Below, in pieces: positions 1 to 12,544 of a stretch of 64,000 nt of DNA. The notes under the pieces were generated by a model that had not been told where the DNA came from, did no database searches, and saw only the letters and a list, made by a program, of their open reading frames with translations. Each line of letters begins with the position of its first letter. Within the stretch, counting starts at the first letter, position 1. This DNA comes from Clitopilus passeckerianus (taxonomy: Eukaryota; Basidiomycota; Agaricomycetes; Agaricales; Entolomataceae), in contig CALYLX010000080.1 of the NCBI GenBank assembly GCA_944990035.1, positions 248,001 to 312,000 on the forward strand. The letters run 5' to 3'. Position numbers and translations under genes: made by a program.

Positions 1-47
1 ACCGTAACGGCTTCGCTTCGACTCTGACTGCTTGGAGTCGTAAGTAA
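1..47 (+). CDS. 3' end of a second GH55 exo-beta-1,3-glucanase (partial)
   Basis: Only the last 15 codons and the TAA are inside the window; the gene runs in from the left edge. The readable end, NGFASTLTAWSRK followed by stop, matches the C-terminus of the complete GH55 gene on the minus strand at 13880 (NGFASTLTAWSRN) except at the last residue. The 3' flank is also alike: GCTAGGAATAACTT here and GCTACGAATAACTT there. It is therefore a paralogue in the opposite orientation. Family assignment comes only from this match, since no catalytic region is visible. Confidence 0.8.
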   Translation, partial: RNGFASTLTAWSRK

Positions 48-525
48 AAAACGAAGGAGTAGTAGAAGAGTATTAGAAAGAAGCTAGGAATAACTTCGAC
101 CCAGGTCCTTTTGTATTCAAAAATAAAATGTATACAAGATTGTTGTAATCTTGAGTACGCTAGCCAGGAAGGTCAACACAAATTACCCAAGAATAAGTTT
201 CAAAGCTCTTTGAGAAGTATACCCGATCGCATGTCAAACCAAGCCCGAGAATGGGTCAGTAACGAAGGAGAGTTATTTCCACCCAGTAGTTGTTGTATGG
301 GACCCAGAATGCGTATTGCTAGGGGGATCCATATCCAACGCGAGTAGTCCAGGATCTTAGAACCGAGAGAGCGGAATTCGACAAAAGCTGGAATATATTT
401 CAGCGGCTACTGTGGAGAAAGTTATACATGATTCTTGGAATAGCGCAGACATCCCCATCTCAGAGAATGAGTAGATGAGCAATCGGGAGCTTTCGAGCCC
501 TAGTAAGCTGTGCCTAGGAGTCGAA
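48..525. other. Intergenic, GH55 3' flank
   Basis: No supported gene. It begins with the 3' untranslated flank of the truncated GH55 gene. A 78-codon plus-strand ORF at 111-347 has no recognisable domain and is probably chance. Confidence 0.5.
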
Positions 526-1455
526 TCAAGTGGAATGAAGTAAAATCAGAGCCCGGAGAAGGTGAAGAAGGTTTCCACTTTTGCTTCCTGTATACGATTT
601 TCCCATCCTGGAGTCTATCACGATGAGCGGCGTGAGCAAGTTGCCGGTAGATGTAGAAGATCTCAACATTACCTGAGCTAGTCCAACAACGCAAATATGG
701 TACCCATCGCTGAGCGCGTTTATGAACCCTTTCCCATATCCACTCCCAGTGCTGGCATTCATGTGCTCCGAGTCCTTTGCTGGGAAGTCCCAATCGTCGT
801 GGTTCCACTCGACGACATGCTCCTTGAGCACCCTCGAGGCGTGGAGGTTCGCTTGCAGGAACCAGCGACGGACTTGGATGGGTTGACCGGAGGGGAAATC
901 GGGGAGGGAAGAAGCGGGGAGGGGTCCGAGGGGGTTTTGGAGTTCGTGATCGCAGCCGGATGGACCGAAAAACATCTGGTTGATTAGAGCTGTTGGCAGA
1001 GGGACACCTGGGAATAATGTTGAGGTTGGGGTTGGGGCGGGGTGGGGTTTTAGTATCCCAGCTTCGAACCAGGATCCAGAGTTGTTGTAGGTTACTGGCA
1101 AAGATATAAGTGGGATGAGGTGGGGATCGGGAGAGAACACCGTACCGTGATGCTGTTGATAATCACTCCAGCCTTGATCCCTACTCCGAAGCGTGAACCT
1201 TACTCTGCGAACTTTTACTGAATGCTGGTCTTTGCCTATCTTTAGAGATGGAATGGGGTCTGTTATTAGGTAATGCATAGACGTGCTCATTTGCTCCCAA
1301 GATGCAGCTACCGTGGCGGGTCTGGTCTGTGTGGCGACTTGTCTGATCCAGACCTCAGCTTTGTCAAGAATGATGGATGCGAGCTCGGGTGGGACTTTGG
1401 TGCGGAGGTAATGGCGTATTTTGAATGCCTCTGGGAGGGTGTAGTTGTAGACCAT
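526..1455 (-). CDS. Hypothetical basidiomycete protein (3' end unresolved)
   Basis: I know no named domain here. The ATG at 1455 opens MVYNYTLPEAFKIRHYL, followed by PPELASIILDKAEVWI, a pattern I associate with a conserved basidiomycete hypothetical family. The frame also extends upstream to 1644, but that extension looks non-coding. The protein is soluble, with no signal peptide or membrane segment. Coding character is good down to GFINALSDG near 700. Beyond that the frame changes character, and a neighbouring frame reads NVEIFYIYR, which looks like the family's usual end. So either an unrecognised intron near 655-690 or a frameshift is present, and the true stop may not be 526. It sits between the GH55 remnant and histidine kinase A and has no counterpart in the mirror arm. 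Confidence 0.6.
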   Translation of the reverse strand: MVYNYTLPEAFKIRHYLRTKVPPELASIILDKAEVWIRQVATQTRPATVAASWEQMSTSMHYLITDPIPSLKIGKDQHSVKVRRVRFTLRSRDQGWSDYQQHHGTVFSPDPHLIPLISLPVTYNNSGSWFEAGILKPHPAPTPTSTLFPGVPLPTALINQMFFGPSGCDHELQNPLGPLPASSLPDFPSGQPIQVRRWFLQANLHASRVLKEHVVEWNHDDWDFPAKDSEHMNASTGSGYGKGFINALSDGYHICVVGLAQVMLRSSTSTGNLLTPLIVIDSRMGKSYTGSKSGNLLHLLRALILLHST

Positions 1456-2459
1456 GGTTGGGGGCTTCCGAGTCAATTGATATTCACTAGGTGGGGATGT
1501 GCAGGAAAGAAAAGAGGGGATACGCCGAGCAAATATCGAAATCGGACTTATAGTAGTTCGAATCAGGAGGCTGTTCTTTAGGCGGAACCGCTCGTAGACA
1601 GCATGAACATTATACTCGGAGGAAAAGCCGTCGATGGTTATCACCTCGCGCTAGCTCAGGTCTTTCGAGTACGAGTCGAGAATACCCCATTAAACTCGTT
1701 CTAGCAACTTATGTGCATCAACCTGTGCTTATCTGGTGGCGATTGGTTGACGGGCGCTACTATCGTGGTCGGCATATCCCATACCGTTGGCATACCGTGA
1801 CCTAGACAGGTCTACAGCACTATAGTTATTTAAAGGAACAGCCTCCGCTTGCAGAAGCCATATGTTCATGAGATCAGGAGTGAATTTGTAATTTGTCATA
1901 ACCTCACTGGGTTTTTCTTTTCCCCCAGAGCCCACCTTTGCACCGCGATGTAATTACAGCTGAATATTCCAGCCTCCGTTATCATCGCGTAGTTTGAGTG
2001 CTTGCCTTCCAGCCGAACCTGGTCCTGTGTTAGAGTAATGACACCTGGGTATAACCGCCTCAAAAGTTGTCTTCTATAAGTGACTCATCAAGTTTTCGAG
2101 AACCCTGCGCAGGATGTGAGTTGGCGTAGGCGCCAACCTTTTATCAATACTAGTAGATGACTTCAGTGGTAAGACACTCAGTCGTCTTTATCGGATGGTA
2201 AGCGTGGTACAGAGCCACTTAGCACTTGTATTTTGTAGGGCATGGCGGGCTCTATTCAAGGAGACCAATGTTAGCGATGCAAATCCGAATAGTTGCATAA
2301 TTCTGCGTGTAGAAAGGTGTAGAATCACTGATTTCAGAGCATAACGTTCGATTTCGACATGAGATGATGACCTTCACTTCGACCGGCGCGGTGTTCCGAG
2401 ACGAGGGATTCGGGGAAATTGCGGGCTCTCCGTCCAAAATTATGACCCCGATGCTACCA
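1456..2459. other. Intergenic between hypothetical gene and histidine kinase A
   Basis: No supported gene. It holds the 5' flank of the hypothetical gene and the 3' flank of kinase A, including one copy (2418-2437) of a 20-nt sequence that recurs upstream of kinase A. Short ORFs here (1729-1935, 2252-2521) show no domain. Confidence 0.5.
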
Positions 2460-5400
2460 TTATAGTGCCTTTTGAGCACGAGTGGCTGGTTCAAAACCTT
2501 GAGCTCTCTTCCATAGTTCATCGGCGGGGATGAGGACCTCCTTGAGGTTGCGTTCCAGGACAGGTTTAGTCAAAACCCTGAAAAGATGTTAGGATCTGAG
2601 CCTCAAAGGGACGAAAAGCGAACATACCTGTCAACGCCTGCTTCGAGATATTCGGTTTGATCTTCCAAAAGCCTTCAGTTCAAGTTGATGATCCAAGAAA
2701 TGCTCTCTCCGTACCACTCAGCAAAGCGTTTCCTGAATTCCAGGGTCAGAACGATACCAACGAAGACTGGAGCAGAAAAACGAACCGGTAACTCCAACAA
2801 CGAAATCCTTCCTCCCCAACTCCCTCAACCTCGCGACGACGCCCAACCCGCTCAAAACCGGCATCTGATTATCCAGAAACACGACCGCATACTTCCCCTC
2901 CCCATTCCCCCTCCTCTCCACCCTCCTCTCTAATATCGGTTCCACACCCAAGTCAATCGGAGGAGTATAAGTAACCACCTCCTGAGCTCCCAAGATCATC
3001 TCCAGCGCAACCTCGCCATTTTCCGCCATGGAGACTTGACATCCCAACCGTGTTAGCATGCGCTTCATGAGTGTTCGCGTGAGGGGGTCGTCATCCACGA
3101 CGAGGACTGGGAGGTTGGGGTCGATTACCAGGCTCTGTCGCCGAGATTTCGATTTCTTCTGCCCCAGCTTCATCTTTGCCTCCGTCGAAGGGGATGGAAG
3201 CGAGGGGGGTTGGGTTCGCGTGGATGTCAGGGTGGCCGGGCCTGAACGATCGGTTGACGGCGGCTGGCCCTGTGTCAAAAGAGGTGTTCGTTCGGGGAGT
3301 GCGATATGGTTCGGCTTATCCACAAGCTTTTCGACATCAGGACACGGCGGTCTCGAGTTTTCCTGGGCCTGTGCTTGTGCCTCTTCTGCCTTTGACAGAA
3401 CATGCGAGGAGCCCAAAGAGTCAACGATAGACCGGCTCAAGGGTTGGCCCGAATCAGCCTCGAACCGGCTTAGCACGAGCTCTACTCTTCCAGCTATACG
3501 ACGTGTATCAATTAGCATACATTCGCGAAATTGAAAGAGTGCGTAGCTCACCTTGCTCCATCAAGCTATGCATAGCCGCATTCGATGCAGTAGAAGCAGT
3601 CGGCGATTCACCCCTTTGCTTAGACCCTGCCTGCCCACTCGAGCCAACACTCTTCCCTCCCCCGCTCGTAGGCACAGTCAAGCTCCTCAAGGCATCCCCG
3701 GTCACCCTCATTGGAACCTCAATACCAGTATCCCTCCCCTTCCCTACCGACCCCGACCCTTTCCCCACAGGAGACCCACAAGCAATACTCTCCCCAGGCC
3801 CATTCCGCAAACCCAACGTCGCCCTCCCCACCACAAGCGGCAACTCCACCCAAAACGTCGACCCTTCCCCGACCTTCGACTTCACACCCAACCGTCCACC
3901 ACTCAATTTGACGATCTGCCGGACGAGTGCAAGTCCCAGCCCAGTGCCTTTCCCGCCTTGTTGCCGGCCTCGCTCGGTTTGGTTGAATGCAGCTGCATCG
4001 TAGAAAATGCTTCAGCCCCTCGCAAGAACGAGAATAGAGAAAAGGAGGAAGAGAATACATACAAAACAACTTATTCTCTCTAACATCAGCCGCTCTTATC
4101 CCATACCCCGTATCCGAAATCTCGATCCTCACAACAATCCTCTCCGTCGGGGGTCGTGGCTGAACCTCGTTGTGATGGTTCAAGTGCTTCGTGGACAGAG
4201 GCCTTGGCCCTCGTGCTAGTGAGGACGATCGTTCGGAAACGTGTGGCCGTGGGTCGGCGCCAGTGGAGGTGGTGGTAGCGCTGGCTGTCTGAGAGCTATG
4301 TTTGATCGTGTTGGACCCATCGTGGTCCTTGTCGTGGTTGCCACCACGATCGAGTTTACCCTCATCCTCGGAGTCGAGGTCTGGTATGACGGGGTACAGC
4401 AATTGCGTGACGATACTGAGCTTGCCTCCTTCGGGTGTGAATTTGCATGCATTACTAGGATATTTGTTCGCATTAGGTCTATTTCACATCAGAGCCCGTC
4501 CGAGCAAGGCAAAGAACGAGGGGGGAAGGGAAGACACGAATACACACCTTGCAAGATTCGTAATGATCTGCATCAACCTCGACTCATCACCCACAACCGT
4601 CCCATCCACATCCGGGTTCTCCATCAACTGCCTCTTTATCTCTTCCGGTGCTTCTCCCATCGCCTCCAACGCAGTTCTCCTCGCGATCTATATCACATAG
4701 CCAGGTGAAAATAAGAATAAAAATTTCGAGAATGAGTAGGTGGAGAAACTCGAACGAACCTGATCGATCCTCCGATCCAACCTCGTCACGAACTCCAGCC
4801 CTCTCGCGTCCGTCACGAGGCGGAGTGGGATGAATAGGGAGCGGATGACTGAGTGGAATCCGTATGGCTATATGTACACTTTCATCAGTATGCGTCCTCT
4901 CATCGTGTTGGAAAAATGAAGTTAGGGCGAGGAGGAGGAGAGAGACGGAGAGAGAGAGAGGCAAAGAAAGAATTGACGAACCTGCGCAGCCTGCTCGAAC
5001 TTCCCACTATCCATCCGGTTGCTACCAAACCAGATCACTTAGATTCAAAGAGTGATACACCCAATCCAACACGGGAAGAACGTACAAATCCAAAACGTCA
5101 TTAAGCACTGCAAATTCCGTATTACACATAAGCATGAGAGATGAGAGAAGGGGAAGAAAAGAGGGCAGACGAACGAACCTTTCGACATCATACTCAAACT
5201 CCCCTCCAGTGCCGTAAACTCAACCTCAGACTCCTTCGCCACCGCATCCGACGCGCCTATATTCTGTACCGCCAGCACTCCAGATATAATTCCCATCAGT
5301 TCCCCTCTTCCTGTCCCACACATTAAAAAAAGACACCAGCACTCACACGCAGTATTCAACGGCACCCTTACCTCATGAAACACATAACTTGTCAACCGCC

Positions 5401-7147
5401 TCTTCGAATCCGCCGCCTTCCTCTCGTTCACCTGTGCCTTCTGTGTGGCTTTGTACTGTATTTTTAGTTGGGAACGGAGGGTGAAGAGTCGCCGCTCGGA
5501 GGATTCGCGCATGTAGTGGACGTAGATCAGGACTAATAAATGGATGTGAGGATGTTTTATATCGAAGAGCCAAGAACGGTGAGGACGTCAAGACGCACAC
5601 GTATGAAAAACAAACTGATTAATCATACTCCGAATCCACCCTTTCCTCAACGGACACAGGAGGGCGCTCGTGCTGTTGTGATTGGGGTCAGCTCTCTCTT
5701 TATTCTGGGTATTCTGAGGTGATTAAGAAGAGGGGTGGGCAGGACGTACACGACGAAGAACAATCCATAGCCGATCGCGGCTGGTAGGCGGTTGAGTTTG
5801 AGGCCGAAGAGGCCGATTGTTTGGAGGGCCTGTGGGGCGTGAAGAAGGGGGTTGGTTGGTGCTTAGTACTGGGGTAGAGGAGGAGAGGAACGGAGGAACG
5901 AAGGAGGATACACGGACGGATGAAGGGAGAGGGAGAGAAGGAAGGAAGAAGGAACGGAGAGAAGAAAGGAAGAGAAAAGACGTACGGTAGCGTAGTACAA
6001 CAACCCGATGAAGTTCCGGTTTTGGCAGGAGAGGTAGTGGTAGGGGGAGTTGGGGTAGTAGCTGCATAGGTATCTGTGTGGTGTGCGGGGTGTCAGTTCG
6101 CAGTTGGAAGGAGGAGTAGAGAGAAGAGATGGAATGTGAGAAAGGAAGGACGTACAAAAACACGACCTGATAGAACGCCCAACTCCATATCGAGACGACG
6201 AGGAAGATCTGGTACGGGGTAGGGCGGTCGCGGGGCCAGTCGTATATCACCATCCACAGGATAGGGAGACTTATAATCGGAGACCATGCGTAGTAGTACA
6301 CCAGATCTGGTATTTGGTAAAGCGGCTGCGCGAATATGCAGCCGAGGACCCAGCTGAAGATGATCCAGAGCGCAGCCCACACCGCAAGTGACTTCTTGAT
6401 GAACCAGTTTTCCTGCGCGTGAAGAGTTAGTACCCGGGAGGAGGAAAGGAGAAGGGAGATACGTACCTGAGCATAACGCGTCTCATCATCTTCATTGTCG
6501 AATTTCGAGCTGAAGACTTCCCTGACGAGGGACCACATGCGCCATCGGAGGAATGCTAAGACTGCCCAGCGGGACCAGATGTCGTTGTTGCCCAGAACGG
6601 AGGCAGAGTCGGAGGTTGAGGTGGTATGATTATAATGATTCGGAGGATAACTCCCCCCAGAGTTTTCAGTCGACGTGTTCCCGTTTACTGGCGTGGAGTG
6701 TGATATGGAAGCCCTGATATCCTCAGACCACATATGGTCGACTACGACTTCGTCCACCTCAGGCTCATCCGTGACTTCTCCTAGTGCGAGTGCGAGCTGA
6801 TCGAGTCTCCCCTGCACAGCGGAGTCGGTCGCGGCGCCGTCCTTTTTGAGGGAGGTAGATTGGGAGAGATCGGTGCCCATGCCTAATCTTCGAACGAATC
6901 GAGCCCAGTGGACACCGAGGCGGATACCTCCAATGCCCAGTTGGCGATGATGTACGGTGGCGGAGGGGTTTGCCACTGGACCACTGGAGCTTGGGGCGGA
7001 TGTGGTTGGGAGAGGGAGGGTATCGGGGTGGTCGGTGGTCGTAGAGGGATTGACAGTAACTTTGGTTGTGACTGTTGAAGGTTGGGATGCCCGGGGATGG
7101 TCTTGTCTTTTCTCTTCGTCGTGTTTAGGGAAGAACGGTAGTCGCAT
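2460..7147 (-). CDS. Hybrid histidine kinase A (six-TM sensor, HisKA, HATPase, receiver)
   Basis: Membrane sensor kinase predicted to autophosphorylate on His and pass phosphate to its own receiver Asp in a multistep phosphorelay. The start at 7147 gives a low-complexity cytosolic N-terminus ([15 protein letters not shown]). Six hydrophobic segments follow, from [19 protein letters not shown] through the segment before [13 protein letters not shown]. The H-box is [14 protein letters not shown]. The N-box is ITNLA joined to [13 protein letters not shown], then [11 protein letters not shown] and [18 protein letters not shown]. After a Ser/Pro-rich linker the receiver shows [28 protein letters not shown] and [11 protein letters not shown]. 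At least ten short introns are needed, and the stop at 2460 follows RAQKAL. All catalytic boxes are present and I saw no inactivating change. It diverges from its paralogue B across 864 bp. The sensed ligand is unknown, and I do not assign a fungal HHK class. Confidence 0.9.
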
Positions 7148-8011
7148 GGCTGAACCTTCGTAGACCGTACGTGTAAACGTTTTTAAACTTCTCCTCGTCT
7201 TGATTCAAAAACTCCGTAGAATGGGTCTAATGCGGGAGTCATAGTGTGAAATGAATGAATGTGCCTGATTCTTGTGGAAAGCCGTGTCTGTGAATCAAAT
7301 CGGCGGATTTCTCGTCTTTGCCGTTTGTTCCTAGGCTTTTGCTTTTGCTTGGAATTTGAACAGGTCCGAGGCTCACCTAATCTCCCGTGACATGACGTCG
7401 CCCTTGTTTAGTAGTCCCGTTACGGAAAGCAGAAGAGTGGATACACCAACTCCACTCTTGTGGACCTTGCCCTTCGATTTTTCGAAAGAGATGCGGCGTT
7501 GGGTGAGCTTTTGACGTCTAAACCTCCCAAAAACTGTGGCTGATCACTGTGCGCTGGAGATCATGATGGGCTAACACGTTATTTTGAGGATAGGAAAGGC
7601 TTAGAGCTACGTATTAGGATACTTCTATACGGACACTCGGCCTTGAATTTATCCATCTCAGAACCGTTTTCGTTTCGGGGTGTTCAACTCCCTGCATCTA
7701 TGTGATCCAGGAAAAGCTAATCGGATCTCAGAGGTGATGGCCTCCAAATCTGGCAAGCATCATAGACTGTTCCGAGGATTGCGGGCTCTCCGTCCAATCA
7801 GGAACGATGACCTCATCCAAAAGCGCACAATCCCCGCCACTCGTTTCCCAGCCGATTGGGCCCTTGACAATTTCCAAAAGGCTTGGTGTCCGCCGCCACG
7901 ACTGTGACGAGTGTGGGGTGCAAGCCCAAACGACTCTGAAGAGACCCAGACACCCCTCTGGCTGGCTGCTAAAGCTGCAGCTGCAGCCTGAGGCTCGCAC
8001 TCACGAGCGCT
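7148..8011. promoter_or_regulatory. Divergent spacer and probable bidirectional promoter of the two histidine kinases
   Basis: This 864-bp gap separates the two start codons of the head-to-head paralogous kinases and must contain both promoters. It includes the second copy (7778-7797) of a 20-nt sequence also found just past the stop of kinase A. I found no convincing TATA box. Co-regulation is inference. Confidence 0.55.
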
Positions 8012-11000
8012 ATGCGACTTTGGGGTTTCCGAAAAGACGACGACGACGACGAGGAAGAAGAAAAGGCGGTGGTGGGGCGAAATTTGCCATTATTACCCGC
8101 AGAAGACTCAACAGTGGCGACAAGAGTCAATCCCACCGCTGAACCCACCACCGCCGATCGCGATACCGATACACTTCCTCTCCCCAACACCTCGGGTCCT
8201 AGTGGTGCGAAGGGGAAGGGGTCAGTGACAGTCACTGCCGGTGTCCGCCAACCTGGGATTGGGATGGGAAGGATAAGGCTGGGTGTGCGTTGGGCGAGGT
8301 TCGTGAGGAGGTTGGGCACGGGGAGTGCGCCGTCTCTGGATACGTCCTCACTCAAAAAGGACGGCACTGCTACGGATAGCGGTGCGCAAGGTAAATCCCA
8401 GCTGGGACTCGGAGGAGCGGAGGTTACGGGTGAGGATGAGGTGGATGAAGTTATAGTAGACCGTATATGGTCTGAGGATATCAAGACCTCCATCTCGCAT
8501 TCGGTTACTAATGGGAATACTGGTACGACGGGGGATAAGAGTGGGAGTTGTGCGAATTATGCGAATGGGAATTATCACCATAATCATAATCATAACCATA
8601 CGACTGCAACGGATGATAATGCGTCTGTTGGGCCTGGGAGTGGTGGCCACGGTGTGTGGACGGCTCGGAGGTGGGGGGTGTTGGCGTGGGTGAGGTGGAG
8701 GGTGTGGTCGGTGGTTGGGGAGGTGTTTAGGTCGAGGTTTGATAATGAGGATGAGGAGTTGCATTATGCGCAGGTGTGTTGGCTGTTGCCCTCGGAGACG
8801 TGAATCGAACTGATGGAGGAAGTGTAGGAAAACTGGTTCCTCAAAAAATCACTCGCGATGTGGGCGGCGCTGTGGCTCATCCTGAGTTGGGTCCTGGGGT
8901 GTATATTCGCACAGCCGTTGTACCAGACGCCGGATTTGGTGTTTTATTATGCGTGGTCGCCGATTATCAGTCTTCCTGTCTTGTACGTCATCGCGTCTCC
9001 CGAACCTTTGGACCCAAACTTCTCAATCTGACCTCGGTACGACACAGATTCATGGTTATTTATGATTGGCCCCGTGACCGGCCTATCCCGTACCAGATGT
9101 TCTTGGTTGTGTCGATTTGGAGTTGGGCGTTTTATCGGGTTGTGTTTTTGTACGTCATCCATTCTCGACACAGAAAAATGAAAATTGACAATCGAACAGA
9201 TACCTCTGCCACTACTACCCCAACTCGCCCTACCAATACCTCTCCTGCCAAGAAAGGGATTTCATTGGGATTCTCTATTATGCCACCGTACGTCATCTTC
9301 TCTTCTTCCTTCAGTTGACGGAAACATGACACCTGATATAGGCCCTCCAAACCATCGGCCTGTTCGGACTCAAACTGGACCGTCTCCCGGCTGCGATTGG
9401 GGCCGGGTTGTTTTTTGTCGTGACGAGCGCTCTACTATGTCCACTGAAGAAAACATGGATCCGGAGTATGCTTAACCAGTTGGTTTTTCATACCTGTACG
9501 TCCTCTTCTTCCTATTCCCTCCCCGTCCCACTCATCCCACTCACCCTCCCCAGTCCTGATCTACGTCCACTACATGCGCGAATCCTCCGAACGGCGTCTC
9601 TTCACGCTTCGGGACCAGCTCAAGGTCCAATATAAAGCCACGCAGAAGGCGCAGGTGAATGAGAGGAAGGCGGCGGATTCGAAGAGGCGGTTAACGAGTT
9701 ATGTTTTTCACGAGGTGCGGGTGCCGTTGAATACTGCTTGTGAGTGGGTTCTACTAGGGGTTGGTTCGGTGGCGGTAAATACTAATGGTGGTTTGGATAT
9801 GTATCAGTGCTGGCGGTACAGAATATGGGTGCGTCGGATGCGGTGGCGAGGGAGTATGAGGTTGAGTTTACGGCGCTGGAGGGGAGTTTGAGTATGATGT
9901 CGAAGGGTTTGTTCTTACTGTCCTCTCTCGACATCCACTGATATAAACCTCGTGTTTAGTTCTCAACGACGTTCTGGATTTGTACGTTCCTTCCTCACCG
10001 TTTCGAGGTAGATGCTGAGAGAACGGATAGTAATAGGATGGATAGCGGAAAGTTCGAGCAGGCTGCTCAGGTTCGCTCGTTCGTCTCTTCGCCTCTTCTC
10101 TTTTGGCGAAAGGATTTGGATCTGGATCTGATAACACCCCTTGCACGTCTATAGCCATACGGATTCCACCAAGTCATCCGCTCCCTATTCATTCCCCTCC
10201 GCCTCGTCACGGACGCAAGGGGGTTGGAGTTTGTGACGAAGTTGGATCCTAGGATCGACCAGGTTCGTCGCCTTCTCCATTTATTCATTCACGCCCTATA
10301 AAACCGAGATCTAACGAGAGGATTATGTTAGATCGCGAGGAGAGCTGCGTTGGAAGCTATGGGAGAGTCCCCCGAAGAGATAACGAAGCAGGTGAAAGGA
10401 AATCCGGATGTGGATGGGACGGTTGTGGGTGATGAGTCGAGGTTGAGGCAGATTATCACGAATCTCGCGAGGTATGTCCCAGTACGCGCTACCCAAGTCT
10501 ATGGTATGGAGTTTGACCTCGGGTACTAGCAATGCGTGCAAGTTCACACCGGAGGGTGGCAAACTTAGTATTGTCACGAAGCTGCTTTACCCCGTCGTTC
10601 CTGATATCGACGCCTCCGAGTGCGCTGGTGGTGAGGTTAAGTCTGATGGTGGTGGTGGGGAAGATAAGGACCATCGTGGTGATGAGCCCAGCATGATGAA
10701 AAATAGCAACAATTCTCAGACTACCACCACCACCTCTACGGACCCACACCCACCCGCACGAGGACTAAGCCCGAGACCGCTATCAACCCAATACCTCAAC
10801 CACCATAACGAGGTTCAGTCACGCCCTCCGACGGAGAGGATTGTGGTGAGGATCGAGGTTGAGGATACGGGGTATGGGATAAGAGCGGCTGATGTTAGGG
10901 ATAATAAGTTGTTTTGTACGTTCTATTGCTCCATTTCCTCTTCCCCTTCTAGCATGGATAGAAAATGGAGATGGAATGCTGACTCCGAACCTTTGGAACA

Positions 11001-12544
11001 CGAACAGCCGCTTTCAACCAGACGGAACGAGGTCGCCAGCAAGGAGGAAAGGGGACGGGGTTGGGGCTTGCGCTCGTGAGACAGATTGTGAAATTGAGTG
11101 CGGGGCGGTTGGGGGTGAGGTCGAAGGTGGGGGAGGGGTCGACGTTTTGGGTTGAGTTGCCGCTTGTGGTGGGAAGACGGACGTTGGGGAATCCTGGTGC
11201 GGGGGGTATGGTGGAGAAGGGGTCGAGTGGCGCGAGTGCGAGTGGATGGGTGGGGAAGGGCGAGGGGAGGGATAAGGCTGGTGCGGGTCCGGTGCGGGGT
11301 TCTGGGGATGGGTTGAGGAACTTGGGTATAGGAGATGGGGGCAACGCGTTAGCTGGTTGGGAGTCGAGACATCCTAGTGGTGGATCGTCTACGACTATTA
11401 CATCGAAGGGGTCGATGACGAATGCTGCTATGCATAGTTTGATGGAGCAAGGTGAGCTGGGGGCGTTCTTTCTTCTTGCTATTTGTGCTGATTGTCGACG
11501 TTTATTCTAGCTGGGAGAGTTGAGATCGTGCTCAGACGGTTTGAGTCCGATCCGGCTGCCCCTCTGAGTCGGTCTATTGTCGACTCCCTGGGATCCTCGC
11601 ATGTCTTGTCAAAGGCAGAGTCAATACCGGCACAGGGGGGAAACTCCAGATCACCGTCTCCTGAGGTCAGGAAGGTGGATAAACCTAATCACATTGCATT
11701 ACCGGAACGAACACCTTTGTCAACAGAGGGCCAACTTTCAAGTGATCATTCACCTGGATCATCCAATTCGGACTCGACGACACTTACATCTACGCAAAGC
11801 CGACCCTCGCCGCCCCCCGCCGCAGCTACAGGCGCAAAAAGGTTGAAGTCGGGTCAGAAGAAGGGGAATTCTCGGAGGCAGAGTCTGAACATCGAACCCA
11901 ACCTCCCAGTCCTGGTCGTGGACGACGACCCTCCTACGCGAACGCTCATGAAGCGCATGCTGACACGGTTGGGATGTCAAGTTTCCACCGCGGAGAATGG
12001 CGAGGTTGCACTGGAGATGATTTTGGGACCGGACGACGTGGTGCCTTGTACGCCTCCGATTGATTTTGGTGGGGAACCGGTATTGGAGAGGAAGTGGAAT
12101 GAACAGGGAAAGTATGCTGTGGTTTTCCTGGATAATCAGATGCCGGTTCTGAGTGGCTTGGGTGTGGTTGCGAGGTTACGCGAGCTCAGGAGGAAGGATT
12201 TCGTGGTTGGGGTCACTGGTTCGTAATTTTGTTTACATCTTCTTCGTCTATAATATACTGAGATCAGCTTCAGGCAATGCATTGCTGAGCGGTATGACGA
12301 GAGCAATTCATCGATCATTAACCTGAATTGACACTTTTGGCAGATCAAACGGAATACCTTGAAGCAGGCGTGGACAAGTAAGAGCTCTTTCCTGGCTTTG
12401 AGGCTCAAGTGCTAACATCGGTTCAGGGTTTTGACAAAACCTGTTCTGGAACGCAGCCTCAAGGAGGTCCTCATCACCGCCGATGGGCTCCGGAAGAAAG
12501 CCCAAGGTTCCGAGCCACCCGCCGAGGCTCAAGAGGTGGCATAA
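8012..12544 (+). CDS. Hybrid histidine kinase B (paralogue of A)
   Basis: Same architecture as kinase A and clearly its duplicate. The N-terminus is MRLWGFRKDDDDDEEEE, followed by an Asn/His-rich tract (near 8560-8600) and six membrane segments. The H-box [11 protein letters not shown] starts at about 9708. Next are [14 protein letters not shown] (10530), [29 protein letters not shown], and the receiver with [17 protein letters not shown] (11910), [11 protein letters not shown] and [11 protein letters not shown] (split by the last intron). The stop is TAA at 12542-12544 after AQEVA. One intron (8983-9047) sits where kinase A is contiguous. The first intron (8774-8827) carries a stop, so splicing is obligatory. 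Differences from A are concentrated in the N-terminal and linker segments, while all phosphotransfer boxes are kept, so both copies are probably active. Confidence 0.9.

Noticed and set aside
3503..4402. Several long ORFs on both strands overlapping kinase A
   Set aside because: GC-rich shadow frames and intron read-through of kinase A exons.
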